Source: Pseudomonas sp. 14P_8.1_Bac3
GTDB taxonomy: Bacteria > Pseudomonadota > Gammaproteobacteria > Pseudomonadales > Pseudomonadaceae
Direction: 5' to 3'
Assembly: GCF_025466085.1 (NCBI RefSeq)
Contig: NZ_JANLOD010000048.1
Location: 275,896 to 339,895 of the forward strand
DNA length: 64,000 nucleotides
Positions 52,185-61,256 of this stretch are shown one piece after another. How positions within the stretch are numbered: position 1 is the stretch's first letter; every line of letters starts with the position of its first letter. Below the pieces are notes generated by a model. The model worked only from the letters and a program-made list of their open reading frames with translations. It searched no databases and was not told where the DNA came from. The translations under genes and the position numbers were made by a program.

Positions 52185-53009
52185 ATGAAAAAGTCGCCAC
52201 TCGCGTTACTGCTGACCCTTGGTTTGCTCAACACCCCGTTTTCGGCTTTTGCGGCGACGGCGCCGCTAGAGCTGGTCGGCCCGATCTCCGACTACAAGAT
52301 CTACGTCACCGAACAGCTGGACGAACTGGCCAGCCACACCCAGCAATTCACCGACGCGGTAAAAAAAGGTGACCTGGCCACCGCACAAAAACTCTACGCG
52401 CCGACCCGGGTTTACTACGAGTCGATCGAGCCGATTGCCGAACTGTTCAGTGACCTCGACGCGTCCATCGACTCCCGCGTCGACGACCATGAAAAAGGCG
52501 TGAAAGCCGAAGACTTCACCGGTTTCCACCGCATCGAGTACTCGCTGTTCTCCGAAAAGAGCACCCAAGGCCTGGGCGACCTGGCCGACGGCTTGAACAA
52601 AGACGTCAAAGATCTGCAAACCCGCGTAGCCGGCCTGACTTTCCCGCCAGAAAAAGTCGTCGGCGGCGCCGCAGCGCTGCTGGAAGAAGTCGCGGCGACC
52701 AAGATCTCCGGCGAGGAAGACCGCTACAGCCACACCGACCTCTATGACTTCCAGGGCAACATCGACGGCGCGAAGAAAATCGTCGACCTGTTCCGTCCAC
52801 AGATCGAGAAGCAGGATGCTGCGTTCATCGCCAAGGTCGACAAAAACTTCGCGACGGTGAACAAGACCCTGGCCAAGTACAAAACCAAGGACGGCGGCTT
52901 CGAAACCTACGACAAAGTCAAGGAAAGCGATCGCAAGGCGCTGGTCGGGCCGGTGAATACACTGGCAGAAGACCTGTCGACCCTGCGTGGGAAACTCGGC
53001 CTGAACTGA
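52185..53009 (+). CDS. Second EfeO-like protein, imelysin (M75) domain only
   Basis: A 274-residue exported protein (signal peptide to about residue 23) consisting of only an imelysin domain with HxxE at His115-Glu118 (GFHRIEYSLF). It shares several blocks with the upstream EfeO (EEDRYSHTDLYDFQGN and SGFHRLE/TGFHRIE), so it is a duplicate without the cupredoxin part, resembling EfeM-type proteins. Soluble periplasmic iron capture is likely. Confidence 0.88.
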   Translation: MKKSPLALLLTLGLLNTPFSAFAATAPLELVGPISDYKIYVTEQLDELASHTQQFTDAVKKGDLATAQKLYAPTRVYYESIEPIAELFSDLDASIDSRVDDHEKGVKAEDFTGFHRIEYSLFSEKSTQGLGDLADGLNKDVKDLQTRVAGLTFPPEKVVGGAAALLEEVAATKISGEEDRYSHTDLYDFQGNIDGAKKIVDLFRPQIEKQDAAFIAKVDKNFATVNKTLAKYKTKDGGFETYDKVKESDRKALVGPVNTLAEDLSTLRGKLGLN

Positions 53010-53028
53010 GTTTTTGCAACGCCTGACG

Positions 53029-53057
53029 GGCTCCTTTGCGGCAATCGCAAAGGAGCC
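53029..53057. terminator. Convergent hairpin between efe and the 1,800-codon gene
   Basis: GGCTCCTTTGCG, loop GCAAT, CGCAAAGGAGCC: a perfect 12-bp stem midway between two convergent stops. A T-run is missing on both strands, so it may act bidirectionally by stability alone. Confidence 0.65.
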
Positions 53058-53063
53058 GCGGCG

Positions 53064-56000
53064 TCAAACGCGCTGGGCAGGATTCAGTGGCGTGAACCCC
53101 ACGAGGGGCGGACCAGAGGGATGCCCCTGACGATCCACGCCGTACCACTTGCCGTTGGCTTGAATGGCCGTTGCATTCGAACCGAGGCGAACGCCTTTCA
53201 GAATCGCGTGCTCAGCGTCCATCCACCCCGGAAGCTTTTGCCCCGCCAGCGCGACGGGCAATCCTCCAAAGAAACTCCTGACTTGCTCAAGACCGTTCTG
53301 CAACCGTCCGAGGCCATTCTGGGTGACCTCGAAGACGCCGCTCGTTATCAGATGAGCGAAGCGCCGCACGCCCCTGGCAGTGCCGATGATCAGGTCCGGG
53401 ATGCCGCTCAACGGGTTGATCACCGAAGCAACCGAGCCCGTGGTGATTTTCAGCACTTCGAAGGCCTTGACCTTGATGGGTGCAATCGTCCTGACCGCGC
53501 CAATGGTTTTGCCCGCTCCGCCGACCAGGCCGAAAAGGCTGGACACCGCATCGGTGACGCAACCGATCGAGCCATTGATCAGCCCCATCCGCGTGCCGTC
53601 CCTGAGGTCGCTCACGCAGCCGACGAAGGGAATGAGCCGCAGCAGGAAATCACCAATTTTTTGCCAGAACGCCACCTGTTTTTCCCGGGGCGTTTCGCCT
53701 TTGGCTGCCGCATGAAAAAATGCCTTCTGCCCCTGCAAAAGGTTGTCGTTGATCACCCGCTCGGCGATTTTGGCCACTTTGCTCGAGAAATAACTGTTGG
53801 GTACATAAGTGCCTGGATCATCGGCCCCCACCAGCGCAGTGCCGGGCAGGCTGCCGCCCAGCCGTTCGATAATCAGTCTGGGTGAATGGGTGTTGGCGGT
53901 CGGGTCGGTTCCGGTCGAATAGGCCTTGAAATCGAACGGCAGGCTAGTGCCACGCTGCACATCGACATTGACGGCGGAGCCCTTGCTGACTCTTGCCTTC
54001 TCCACTTTTATCTCACCATCGAGCGGCAGTGTGCGGGGCAGATCCGTGCGTTTGATGATCTTCATCTGAGCAAGGAACACTTCAAAGTAACTGACATCAC
54101 CCGCGTGCTCGCAACGGATCAGTGTGCCGAAATGTCCGCGGAATGAGTCCCGAAGTTGCGGCGTTTCATCTTCTTTCAAGCTTCCGGTCTCTTCCCGCAG
54201 CGTGAACAACTCTACCGTCCCCAACTCCAGGCATTGGCGATCTTGCAGCGGCAGTTCGGAAAACAGCAATTTGGCCGGCGCCAGGAAGCCCTGCTGGAAT
54301 TCGCTGAAATAGCGATCGACAGACGCGGTCAGGACGTTGTTGAGGTCGGGTAGCTGCCGGATTTTCTGATTCAGTTGCTCGGCGTTGATGCCCTTGCTGG
54401 GTATCCACCAGTCGCCTGCCGTCAAGTCACCGGCCATGTAGACCTCGATCAAGCCGTGGATGCGTCCTTCCAATGCCTCCAGATTCAGGGTCGCCGGAAG
54501 GTTTTTTGACCACAGCTGCAGGGCTTCGATGTCAGCGACACTGGTCGCGGGGAACACCTTGCGAAGTTCGATGATGGCCAGCTCCCGGCGGGTTTGCAGC
54601 GGTTGAGTGATGGCCTGGAACGCCTTGGCCAGTTCGGCGCGCTGGCGCGCCAGCAGGTTCGCTGCGTGCTCATAATCTCCCGGCGAATAGGATGACGACG
54701 GGCGCTGACGGATCAGTCCGTTCATGACGCCCCACGCCACGGTGATATCGACGCCCAGGCTCTGAAACAGCAGGCGGTTTTCCTCCGTGACCGGATCGAG
54801 TACCGCAATGGCCATGAGTTGTTCATCGGTCATGCCCCGCGAGCAGCCAGGATGGCTGGCTTCTGCGATGTCGACACCCAGGCGCAAGGTCATCCAGCCG
54901 GCAGACCCCATGACGACGCCTTTGCCGACCTGATGCACCAGGAGTTCCGGCGCTGCGTCGGCCAGAAACAGATGGGCTACCAGCGGCGCCGCCAGCTCGC
55001 TGACGCCTTTGTTGTCAATCAGGTGCGCTTCAATATCGCTGCGGATCGCCGCCGCATCGCGTCCCATGTTTTTCGGTTGATAGACGTCGTAACCGGCGAC
55101 GCTGCCGGACTTGCCCGACGCCTCGGGATCTATGTTCAATTTGATCGCCGTCAATAGCAGCTGTTGGTAGTGACGTACAGACGCGGTCTGCCCTTCAGCG
55201 GCGCCGAACCAGTCGAGCTTTTCGACGAGTGTCTGCCCCCACGCGTCGGATTGATCGGTATCCAGCATTTGGCCAACCAGCGTGTCGGCCTGGGTACGCC
55301 GGTCTTCCAGCGAAGTATCCCCCAGCAACTCGGCGCCCAGGGCATCGATAATGGATGGCGCGCCGTTCAGCAGTGCCTTGGACGCATCGACGAGCGCGGT
55401 CCTGGCCACTTTCGATAGGGCGACGGAGGCTGCGTCGCCCGCCAACAAGTCGACTGCGTAGTTGCCCAGCGGCGGCGATGGCGGTAACGCGGTTTTCAGC
55501 CAGCGAATGATGTTGCGCACTTCGCCCGCATTCCTGGGGGCATCGAAGCCCTTGAAACGAATGACCTGCAACAGGTCGAAGGATTCGCGGCTGTACAGCG
55601 AATGTCCGGTCTTCTCCGTCTGCTGAATCAACGTGTCGAGTTGCAACTTCAAGGCTGGCTGAGCGTTAACGGCGCCCGTCAGGTCAACCCACTGGGTCTC
55701 GTGCAACACCTGGATCTTTCGTTCGCTGACTCTGACCGGCATCTCGCGGCAATCGATGTGTTTAGCCTGGCAAAGGTCGATCATCGCTGGCAACGCTAAA
55801 AAATCGTTCAGATGCTGGCGTATAGCCTGGCTCTCCTGGGCGAGAGACCGACTCACGCCAGCCGCGGCGACATCGGCCAATGCCAAGGTCGCGTTGTCGG
55901 GTTTGTCCTTCACGCTGTGTTCAAGTGCGTGGACCAGTGCCGCACGGGCTTCTGCCTCTTCCGCCGCGAGCTCAACCCGCTCAAGGGCTTTTTCCAGCCG

Positions 56001-58466
56001 GGCCTTTTTGCCGGTGGTGAACTCGGGCCAGCCTGAGGCCTTCAATTCGCTGGCAAGGTTCTTTGCTTCCGCTTCAGAGGTGGGCGGATTGACCCCGTAG
56101 AACGCCAGTACCACATCCGGGGGGATGGCGTTCGACTCATCGTTGACATGACACAACCCGCTGTCGTCAGGATCGAGCACTTGCAGGATCGGCAGCAGTT
56201 GCTGTGAAACCTGCCACCAGCCCGAGTTATCCCACAGGGTGAACGTCTCCGTGGTGGCGATTCCGTCACGGGTGACCAGCCCAGTAACGCAATCGTGGTG
56301 GATACGCAGCGTCGACGGGTCGAGGCCCTGAACGGTGAAGAAATCAAACAGCCCCGTGTCGTTCAAGGCGTTTTTGTAGCGTTCGACCGGCTCATGAATC
56401 AACGTGTCCTCGGGTATCGATAACGGAACGTTGTGGTTGGCATCCAGCAGGGCAATGACGCTGTCACACAAGTCTCGATCCGCGCTTGACGTTGCATCGG
56501 CGTCGTTCAGTGTCTCCAGCGTCCACTGCGCCGCGCGCTTTCGTCGATCCGAGCGTTCGGGCGGCTCATGGCCTGCGCTGATGATTTCATCGAGCAATGC
56601 AGCGCTGGTGATGTGCGGGCTCCAGGGCACCGGTTGCTCTAACAGGAGAACAACATCGGGCACTAACTGTTGATCCAGGTGAGGATCGGCATGGGTTGAG
56701 TTGGCGATTCGCGCCTGGACAGCCTTCGCCACCTCCGGCACGCGCTCCAGAAACGACTCGACCCCCTCGACCATTGTTCTGCGTAAGCCGGGATCTGTTT
56801 CCGGGGCGAAGTGCCTGGCGAGGGCCGGCGCCGGGTCGGCGAACCAGCGACTGTGAAACGCGTTCACCGCCGCGTAAATCGCGGCCCACATCACGCTGGC
56901 GCTGGCACGCGGGTGTCGTTGGGCGAAACCGGCGGCACCGGTGATGACCGTCGCCCCCGTTGCCCCCAGATACCCGGCTGCGGAGTTCAGCCAGGCCCCC
57001 AGCTGGCTGGCCAGTTCTTCCAGCGTCGCCAGGCTGCCGCCCGGTGTGTTGACGGGTTCGGTGGTTTCCGCATAGGGATTGCCGCTTGCACCGTATGAAT
57101 TCGCTGGAGGCCCTTGGCGCAATGGCGTTCGTACGCCCGAGCCGATGATGCGGTCGATGATATTTCTTGGATCAGGGAGTGCGGCTTCAACAGGGCGCCA
57201 GCCGGTCATGGAATGGGTGATCGTGGTCAGAAGCGCATCGGCCTCGCGGAGCATTTGCTCCAGAACGATCGGCGTCGTGGCTCCGGGCAGCGCCTGAGGG
57301 CCGGGCTCCCCTGCTCGCCCCGGCAACTTGTTGAGTTGGTCGTTCAGATTGAGCACATACAAAAGTCGTTTCACGAGCCCCAAGGGTACGGACGGGCCAC
57401 TGCGGGTGACGAAATCGTAGAACTCGCCTTTGCGCTCGATCTCCTCCAGCACCGCCAGCAACGGAAACTCCCGCTCCGGGGCGTTAGGGCCCTGGTTGTA
57501 ACTCACCAGGTGGTTGTGCGGCCTGAAGGGTTTAAGGAACTCGAAACTCAGCGTTTCTTCAACGGTACGATCAGCCACGGCGGGGTCGGTTTTTTCCAGG
57601 ATACCGTTCAGAAGCTGATGGATCCTGGTTTCATATTCGCTCGAAACCGCTTCGTTCGTCGTATTCCCGTTGATGACCTGCCTGCACTGGCTCAACAGAA
57701 ATTGCGCGGCAGCCGGTGACGGTCTGACATGTGATACGTCTTCCAGGTCGACCCACGACTGGCCGGCAGGTTGCCTCTCCAGTTCAAGATCAAGCCGCTG
57801 CGCCCAAGCTTCATAAACCCACGGCGGACTCTCTTCGATAATCTCGCGAAGGCATTGCCATTGAGCATTGGTAAGCAATTGGTGCCTGGCGATCTGCTCG
57901 TCCCGCTGTTGGCGCGATAACGTGAGTCGGGCCTGGATAAAATCGGCAACCATCGAGTGGCCTTGCGCAAAGTTGAGCCGCTCGCCCAACACGCTTGCCC
58001 AATCGTGTGGCGGTAAATCAAAAAGAACCTCGACGATCTCGCGCAGTCGCTGCGGCGTCAAGTCGCCCAGCGGGCGAGTCGAGCGCATGAATGCCTCGAT
58101 GAATTCTTGCTTCAGTTTTTTTCCGAATACGGTGCACGGGAAACCACTTTTCAGCAGCTGGAGAATCTCCCGTTCCGACAATGGCTGGGTGGTCAGTTGC
58201 TCATAAGCGGCAGCCCAGGCCTCGCTTAAGGCGTCCACACTGTCGATGCGGTCACCTTCGCGTTTTGCAGCCGGGTAATACAACGGAATCTCGACGGTGT
58301 TGTTGTCCAGGCGGGTGAGCGCCGGGTGGGTCTGGGTGAAGACTCGGGAACTGCTTGAGGTGCTCAAAACCTGCGCTGCCAACCGGATCGAAGCCAATGG
58401 TTGATCAGACGATTCAGAGGGCGTTGCGGTACGAGTGGCATTTGCAGCGAGGGACGGGATGGCCAA
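53064..58466 (-). CDS. Very large protein of unknown function (1,800 aa), toxin-like architecture
   Basis: I do not recognise a family with certainty. There is no signal peptide, no repeats and no HxxxE, protease or RHS signature. A hydrophobic, Gly/Ala-rich stretch lies near residues 490-540 (YLGATGATVITGAAGFAQ) and a longer one at about 1600-1700 (FLLRLIPFVGC, INGSIGCVTDAVSSLFGLVG, SVINPLSGIPDLII), resembling membrane-insertion regions of large bacterial toxins. The last 35 residues have NGKWYGVDRQGHPSGPP, a motif type I associate with large pseudomonad dermonecrotic-toxin-like proteins. Start is TTG with AAGGA 7 nt upstream; no in-frame ATG occurs for over 100 codons. Composition matches the genome. 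Neighbours pssA and efe give no functional clue. Confidence 0.7.
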   Translation of the reverse strand: MAIPSLAANATRTATPSESSDQPLASIRLAAQVLSTSSSSRVFTQTHPALTRLDNNTVEIPLYYPAAKREGDRIDSVDALSEAWAAAYEQLTTQPLSEREILQLLKSGFPCTVFGKKLKQEFIEAFMRSTRPLGDLTPQRLREIVEVLFDLPPHDWASVLGERLNFAQGHSMVADFIQARLTLSRQQRDEQIARHQLLTNAQWQCLREIIEESPPWVYEAWAQRLDLELERQPAGQSWVDLEDVSHVRPSPAAAQFLLSQCRQVINGNTTNEAVSSEYETRIHQLLNGILEKTDPAVADRTVEETLSFEFLKPFRPHNHLVSYNQGPNAPEREFPLLAVLEEIERKGEFYDFVTRSGPSVPLGLVKRLLYVLNLNDQLNKLPGRAGEPGPQALPGATTPIVLEQMLREADALLTTITHSMTGWRPVEAALPDPRNIIDRIIGSGVRTPLRQGPPANSYGASGNPYAETTEPVNTPGGSLATLEELASQLGAWLNSAAGYLGATGATVITGAAGFAQRHPRASASVMWAAIYAAVNAFHSRWFADPAPALARHFAPETDPGLRRTMVEGVESFLERVPEVAKAVQARIANSTHADPHLDQQLVPDVVLLLEQPVPWSPHITSAALLDEIISAGHEPPERSDRRKRAAQWTLETLNDADATSSADRDLCDSVIALLDANHNVPLSIPEDTLIHEPVERYKNALNDTGLFDFFTVQGLDPSTLRIHHDCVTGLVTRDGIATTETFTLWDNSGWWQVSQQLLPILQVLDPDDSGLCHVNDESNAIPPDVVLAFYGVNPPTSEAEAKNLASELKASGWPEFTTGKKARLEKALERVELAAEEAEARAALVHALEHSVKDKPDNATLALADVAAAGVSRSLAQESQAIRQHLNDFLALPAMIDLCQAKHIDCREMPVRVSERKIQVLHETQWVDLTGAVNAQPALKLQLDTLIQQTEKTGHSLYSRESFDLLQVIRFKGFDAPRNAGEVRNIIRWLKTALPPSPPLGNYAVDLLAGDAASVALSKVARTALVDASKALLNGAPSIIDALGAELLGDTSLEDRRTQADTLVGQMLDTDQSDAWGQTLVEKLDWFGAAEGQTASVRHYQQLLLTAIKLNIDPEASGKSGSVAGYDVYQPKNMGRDAAAIRSDIEAHLIDNKGVSELAAPLVAHLFLADAAPELLVHQVGKGVVMGSAGWMTLRLGVDIAEASHPGCSRGMTDEQLMAIAVLDPVTEENRLLFQSLGVDITVAWGVMNGLIRQRPSSSYSPGDYEHAANLLARQRAELAKAFQAITQPLQTRRELAIIELRKVFPATSVADIEALQLWSKNLPATLNLEALEGRIHGLIEVYMAGDLTAGDWWIPSKGINAEQLNQKIRQLPDLNNVLTASVDRYFSEFQQGFLAPAKLLFSELPLQDRQCLELGTVELFTLREETGSLKEDETPQLRDSFRGHFGTLIRCEHAGDVSYFEVFLAQMKIIKRTDLPRTLPLDGEIKVEKARVSKGSAVNVDVQRGTSLPFDFKAYSTGTDPTANTHSPRLIIERLGGSLPGTALVGADDPGTYVPNSYFSSKVAKIAERVINDNLLQGQKAFFHAAAKGETPREKQVAFWQKIGDFLLRLIPFVGCVSDLRDGTRMGLINGSIGCVTDAVSSLFGLVGGAGKTIGAVRTIAPIKVKAFEVLKITTGSVASVINPLSGIPDLIIGTARGVRRFAHLITSGVFEVTQNGLGRLQNGLEQVRSFFGGLPVALAGQKLPGWMDAEHAILKGVRLGSNATAIQANGKWYGVDRQGHPSGPPLVGFTPLNPAQRV

Positions 58467-58481
58467 ACTGAATTCCTTTTC

Positions 58482-58518
58482 CAGGTGTGCACGCCCTCAG
58501 CCTAGAGCGGCACACCTG
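58482..58518 (-). promoter_or_regulatory. Leader hairpin of the 1,800-codon gene
   Basis: CAGGTGTGC and GCACACCTG form a perfect 9-bp stem with a 19-nt loop, ending immediately before the AAAAGGA ribosome site. It would lie at the very 5' end of a transcript from the TATAGT element. Confidence 0.45.
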
Positions 58519-58524
58519 CAAGGA

Positions 58525-58530
58525 ACTATA
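58525..58530 (-). promoter_or_regulatory. Candidate -10 element TATAGT for the 1,800-codon gene
   Basis: TATAGT preceded by six T and no good -35 sequence. Predicted start about 58518. It lies in the 81-bp gap after pssA. Confidence 0.35.
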
Positions 58531-58547
58531 AAAAAACGCTCTACGGT

Positions 58548-59891
58548 CTACAGAATGCGGTACAGCAAGCGTTCGATGCGCACCCGGCTCACCCGCTTGA
58601 GAAACTTGGCCACCGCCCCCGGATAATCCGGCAGCGCTTCCAGATCCTGATAGCGCTCGATGCGCGTGGTGTGCTGAAAAATCTCCGCCAGTTCGCTGCG
58701 ACGCGGCCCCAGCCACTCGCCTTTCGGATCATCGATCAGCAGCGCGTTTTCCAGATCGAGGCGGAACGCGCGCGGGTTGAGGTTGTTGCCGGTCAGCAGG
58801 GTGTAACGCTGATCGACCCACATGCCCTTGAGGTGATAAGTGTTGTCGCCATCCTTCCACAGGTGCAGGTTCAACTGGCCGCTGTCGACGCTGCGCTGAT
58901 GGCGCTTGGCAAAACGCCGCAGGCTGATTTCGTAGAGATACGGCAGCGCCGCGATCACCTTGAACGGTTCGCTCGGCGGGATGTAGAAGTCGTTGGCGGT
59001 CTTGTCGCCGACCACGATGTCGATCTTCACGCCCCGCGCCAGCGCCCGGTTGATTTCCCGGGTCACGGCCAGCGGCAGGTTGAAATACGGGGTGCAGATC
59101 GTCAGTTGATGCTGGGCGCTGGCGATCAACTCGCAGATCACCCGGCTCAACGGATTATTCTTGCCGACGCCGAGCAACGGGCTGACCGACAAGCCATCCT
59201 TGACCGTGCTGCCTTGGGTGGTGTCGTACGCGGCGTGCTTGAGGCGGCTGCGCAAGTCGCCGATGTCGTTACGCAGGCTGCGGGTGGTCGGCAGGTTCGG
59301 CAGATCGAGGCGGTGCACGGCTTTCGAAGCCATCAGGCCATGCTGGACCAGGTGCTGCATCGAATCGGCCAGGGCGCGGTTGTGTAGCAGGTGATAACGG
59401 TCGTAGCGGTATTTGTCGAACTTATGCAAATAGACGTTATTCAGGCTCGCGCCGCTGTAGATCACACAGTCGTCAATCACGAAGCCTTTCAAATGCAGCA
59501 CGCCGAACAGCTCGCGGGTCTGCACCGGCACGCCGTACACCGGGACCTCGCTGGCGTGGGTGCGGGTGGTTTCCTGATACCAGGCCGAGTTGCCCGGCTG
59601 CTTGCCGGCACCGATCAGGCCACGTTGGGCGCGCAGCCAGTCGACAACGACCACCACGTCCAGCTCCGGGCGTGCCAGTTTGGCGGCGTGCAAGGCATCG
59701 AGGATTTCCTGACCGGCTTCATCCTGTTGCAGGTACAACGCGACGATGTAGATGCGCTGGGTCGCAGAGGCGATTTTTTCCAGCAGGCAGCGGCGAAACT
59801 CGGCAGCGCCGGAAAGGATGGTGACGGCATCGGCGGTCAGCGGAAAACTGCGCAGTTTGGGCAGCAGAGAGCGTTTGAAAAGCGACGGCAT
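58548..59891 (-). CDS. pssA: CDP-diacylglycerol-serine O-phosphatidyltransferase PssA (PLD-like)
   Basis: A 447-residue phospholipase D-superfamily enzyme of the E. coli PssA type. Two HKD motifs are present: His133/Lys135 (VLHLKGFVIDD, followed by YSGASLNN) and His353/Lys355 (TYHLKGMWVDQRY, then TGNNLNPRAFRLDLENAL). It makes phosphatidylserine, the precursor of phosphatidylethanolamine, at the inner face of the membrane. Length matches the family (about 450). Confidence 0.93.
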   Translation of the reverse strand: MPSLFKRSLLPKLRSFPLTADAVTILSGAAEFRRCLLEKIASATQRIYIVALYLQQDEAGQEILDALHAAKLARPELDVVVVVDWLRAQRGLIGAGKQPGNSAWYQETTRTHASEVPVYGVPVQTRELFGVLHLKGFVIDDCVIYSGASLNNVYLHKFDKYRYDRYHLLHNRALADSMQHLVQHGLMASKAVHRLDLPNLPTTRSLRNDIGDLRSRLKHAAYDTTQGSTVKDGLSVSPLLGVGKNNPLSRVICELIASAQHQLTICTPYFNLPLAVTREINRALARGVKIDIVVGDKTANDFYIPPSEPFKVIAALPYLYEISLRRFAKRHQRSVDSGQLNLHLWKDGDNTYHLKGMWVDQRYTLLTGNNLNPRAFRLDLENALLIDDPKGEWLGPRRSELAEIFQHTTRIERYQDLEALPDYPGAVAKFLKRVSRVRIERLLYRIL

Positions 59892-60014
59892 AGGGCTCGC
59901 AGTGGGTCGAATCCAGAAGGGTTGAGAGCTTACACCATGGATCGGCCGGGGTCTCGTGGGTGTCTGCTCGCGAATACGATTTCACTGGCATCACAAAAAC
60001 AGGATTGACCAAGA

Positions 60015-60028
60015 AGAACGATCGTTCT
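60015..60028. promoter_or_regulatory. Perfect palindrome AGAACGATCGTTCT, candidate TetR operator
   Basis: A 14-bp perfect dyad 11 bp before the TetR ATG, so a bound repressor would block its own ribosome site or promoter. The GAACGATCGTTC type is common for TetR-family operators. Confidence 0.65.
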
Positions 60029-60039
60029 ACTGTGCACCC

Positions 60040-60603
60040 ATGAACGAAATCACTCGCAACGACACACGCGACATCATTCTGGATGTCACCGAAAAGTTGA
60101 TCTATAAAAGTGGCATCGCCGCCACGGGTATGGATCTGCTGGTGAAAACCGCCGGCGTCTCCAGGAAAAGTATCTACCACTACTTCGCCAACAAGGAGGA
60201 ACTGATCGTCGCCGCCCTGCAACGCCGCGACGAGCGCTGGATGCGCTGGTACCGAGACGCCGTCGATCAGGCCGAATCCCCGGCCGGCCGCCTGCTCAAC
60301 CTGTTTACCGTGCTCCGGACCTGGTTTGACTCGGAAGGCTTCCGCGGCTGCGCGTTCATCAATACCAGTGGTGAAACCGGCGACCCGCAAGACCCGGTGC
60401 GCCTGGTCGCCAGGCAACACAAACAGAAACTGCTCGACTACGTGCGCGGGCTCTGCACCGAACATGGCGTAAGCGACCCGGAGACGCTGGCCAGACAGCT
60501 GCTGATCCTGATCGACGGCGCCATTACCGTGGCGCTTGTCATGGGTGATCACAGTGCCGCCGATAATGCGCAATGCATGGCGCGAAAGTTATTGGACCTT
60601 TAA
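60040..60603 (+). CDS. TetR-family transcriptional regulator
   Basis: A 187-residue repressor. The N-terminal HTH is ATGMDLLVKTAGVSRKSIYH followed by YFANKEELIVAALQRRD. The C-terminal ligand domain has a GCAFINTSGE segment, typical of the AcnR/YcdC-like branch. The ATG is set by the palindrome and by the loss of similarity upstream. It precedes the NTF2-like gene on the same strand by 55 bp and probably controls it. Confidence 0.88.
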   Translation: MNEITRNDTRDIILDVTEKLIYKSGIAATGMDLLVKTAGVSRKSIYHYFANKEELIVAALQRRDERWMRWYRDAVDQAESPAGRLLNLFTVLRTWFDSEGFRGCAFINTSGETGDPQDPVRLVARQHKQKLLDYVRGLCTEHGVSDPETLARQLLILIDGAITVALVMGDHSAADNAQCMARKLLDL

Positions 60604-60658
60604 CACTTTTACCCAGCCCGACAACGTGCTTTAACTTCAATTGATAGGGAGACCGTAC

Positions 60659-61135
60659 ATGTCTAACGCTGAAGTTCGCCCGCCATTGCCGCCCTTCACT
60701 CGTGAATCGGCCATCGAGAAAATCCGCCTGGCCGAAGACGGCTGGAATTCCCGCGACCCGGCGCGGGTATCCCTCGCTTATACGCTCGACACCAAATGGC
60801 GTAACCGCGCCGAATTCGCCAACAACCGTGAAGAAGCCAAAGGGTTTCTGACGCGCAAATGGGCCAAGGAACTGGACTACCGCCTGATCAAGGAACTCTG
60901 GGCGTTCACCGATAACCGCATTGCCGTGCGTTACGCCTATGAATGGCATGACGACTCGGGCAACTGGTTCCGTTCCTACGGCAACGAAAACTGGGAGTTC
61001 GACGAGAACGGCTTGATGGCCCACCGGTTTGCCTGCATCAACGACCTGCCGATCAAGGAAAGCGAGCGCAAGTTCCACTGGCCGCTGGGGCGGCGGCCGG
61101 ATGACCATCCGGGTCTGTCCGACCTGGGCCTGTAA
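60659..61135 (+). CDS. DUF1348 / NTF2-like protein
   Basis: A 158-residue small protein, matching the nuclear-transport-factor-2-like DUF1348 family: [52 protein letters not shown] and [18 protein letters not shown]. No signal peptide. Function unknown; the cone-shaped fold usually binds a small hydrophobic ligand. Expression is probably induced by the ligand of the neighbouring TetR regulator. Confidence 0.87.
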   Translation: MSNAEVRPPLPPFTRESAIEKIRLAEDGWNSRDPARVSLAYTLDTKWRNRAEFANNREEAKGFLTRKWAKELDYRLIKELWAFTDNRIAVRYAYEWHDDSGNWFRSYGNENWEFDENGLMAHRFACINDLPIKESERKFHWPLGRRPDDHPGLSDLGL

Positions 61136-61149
61136 ACGTTGAGCAACAA

Positions 61150-61238
61150 TGTGGGAGCGAGCCTGCTCGCGATGGCGGAGTGTCTGTCGCCGCAATAGAG
61201 ACTGATCCACCGCCATCGCGAGCAGGCTCGCTCCCACA
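61150..61238. repeat. Inverted REP pair (GCGAGC family), longest arms in the window
   Basis: Arms of 29 bases are perfectly inverted, starting TGTGGGAGCGAGCCTGCTCG, with a 31-bp spacer. It lies between two convergent genes. Confidence 0.9.
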
Positions 61239-61256
61239 ATGATGGTTTGCGGTACG

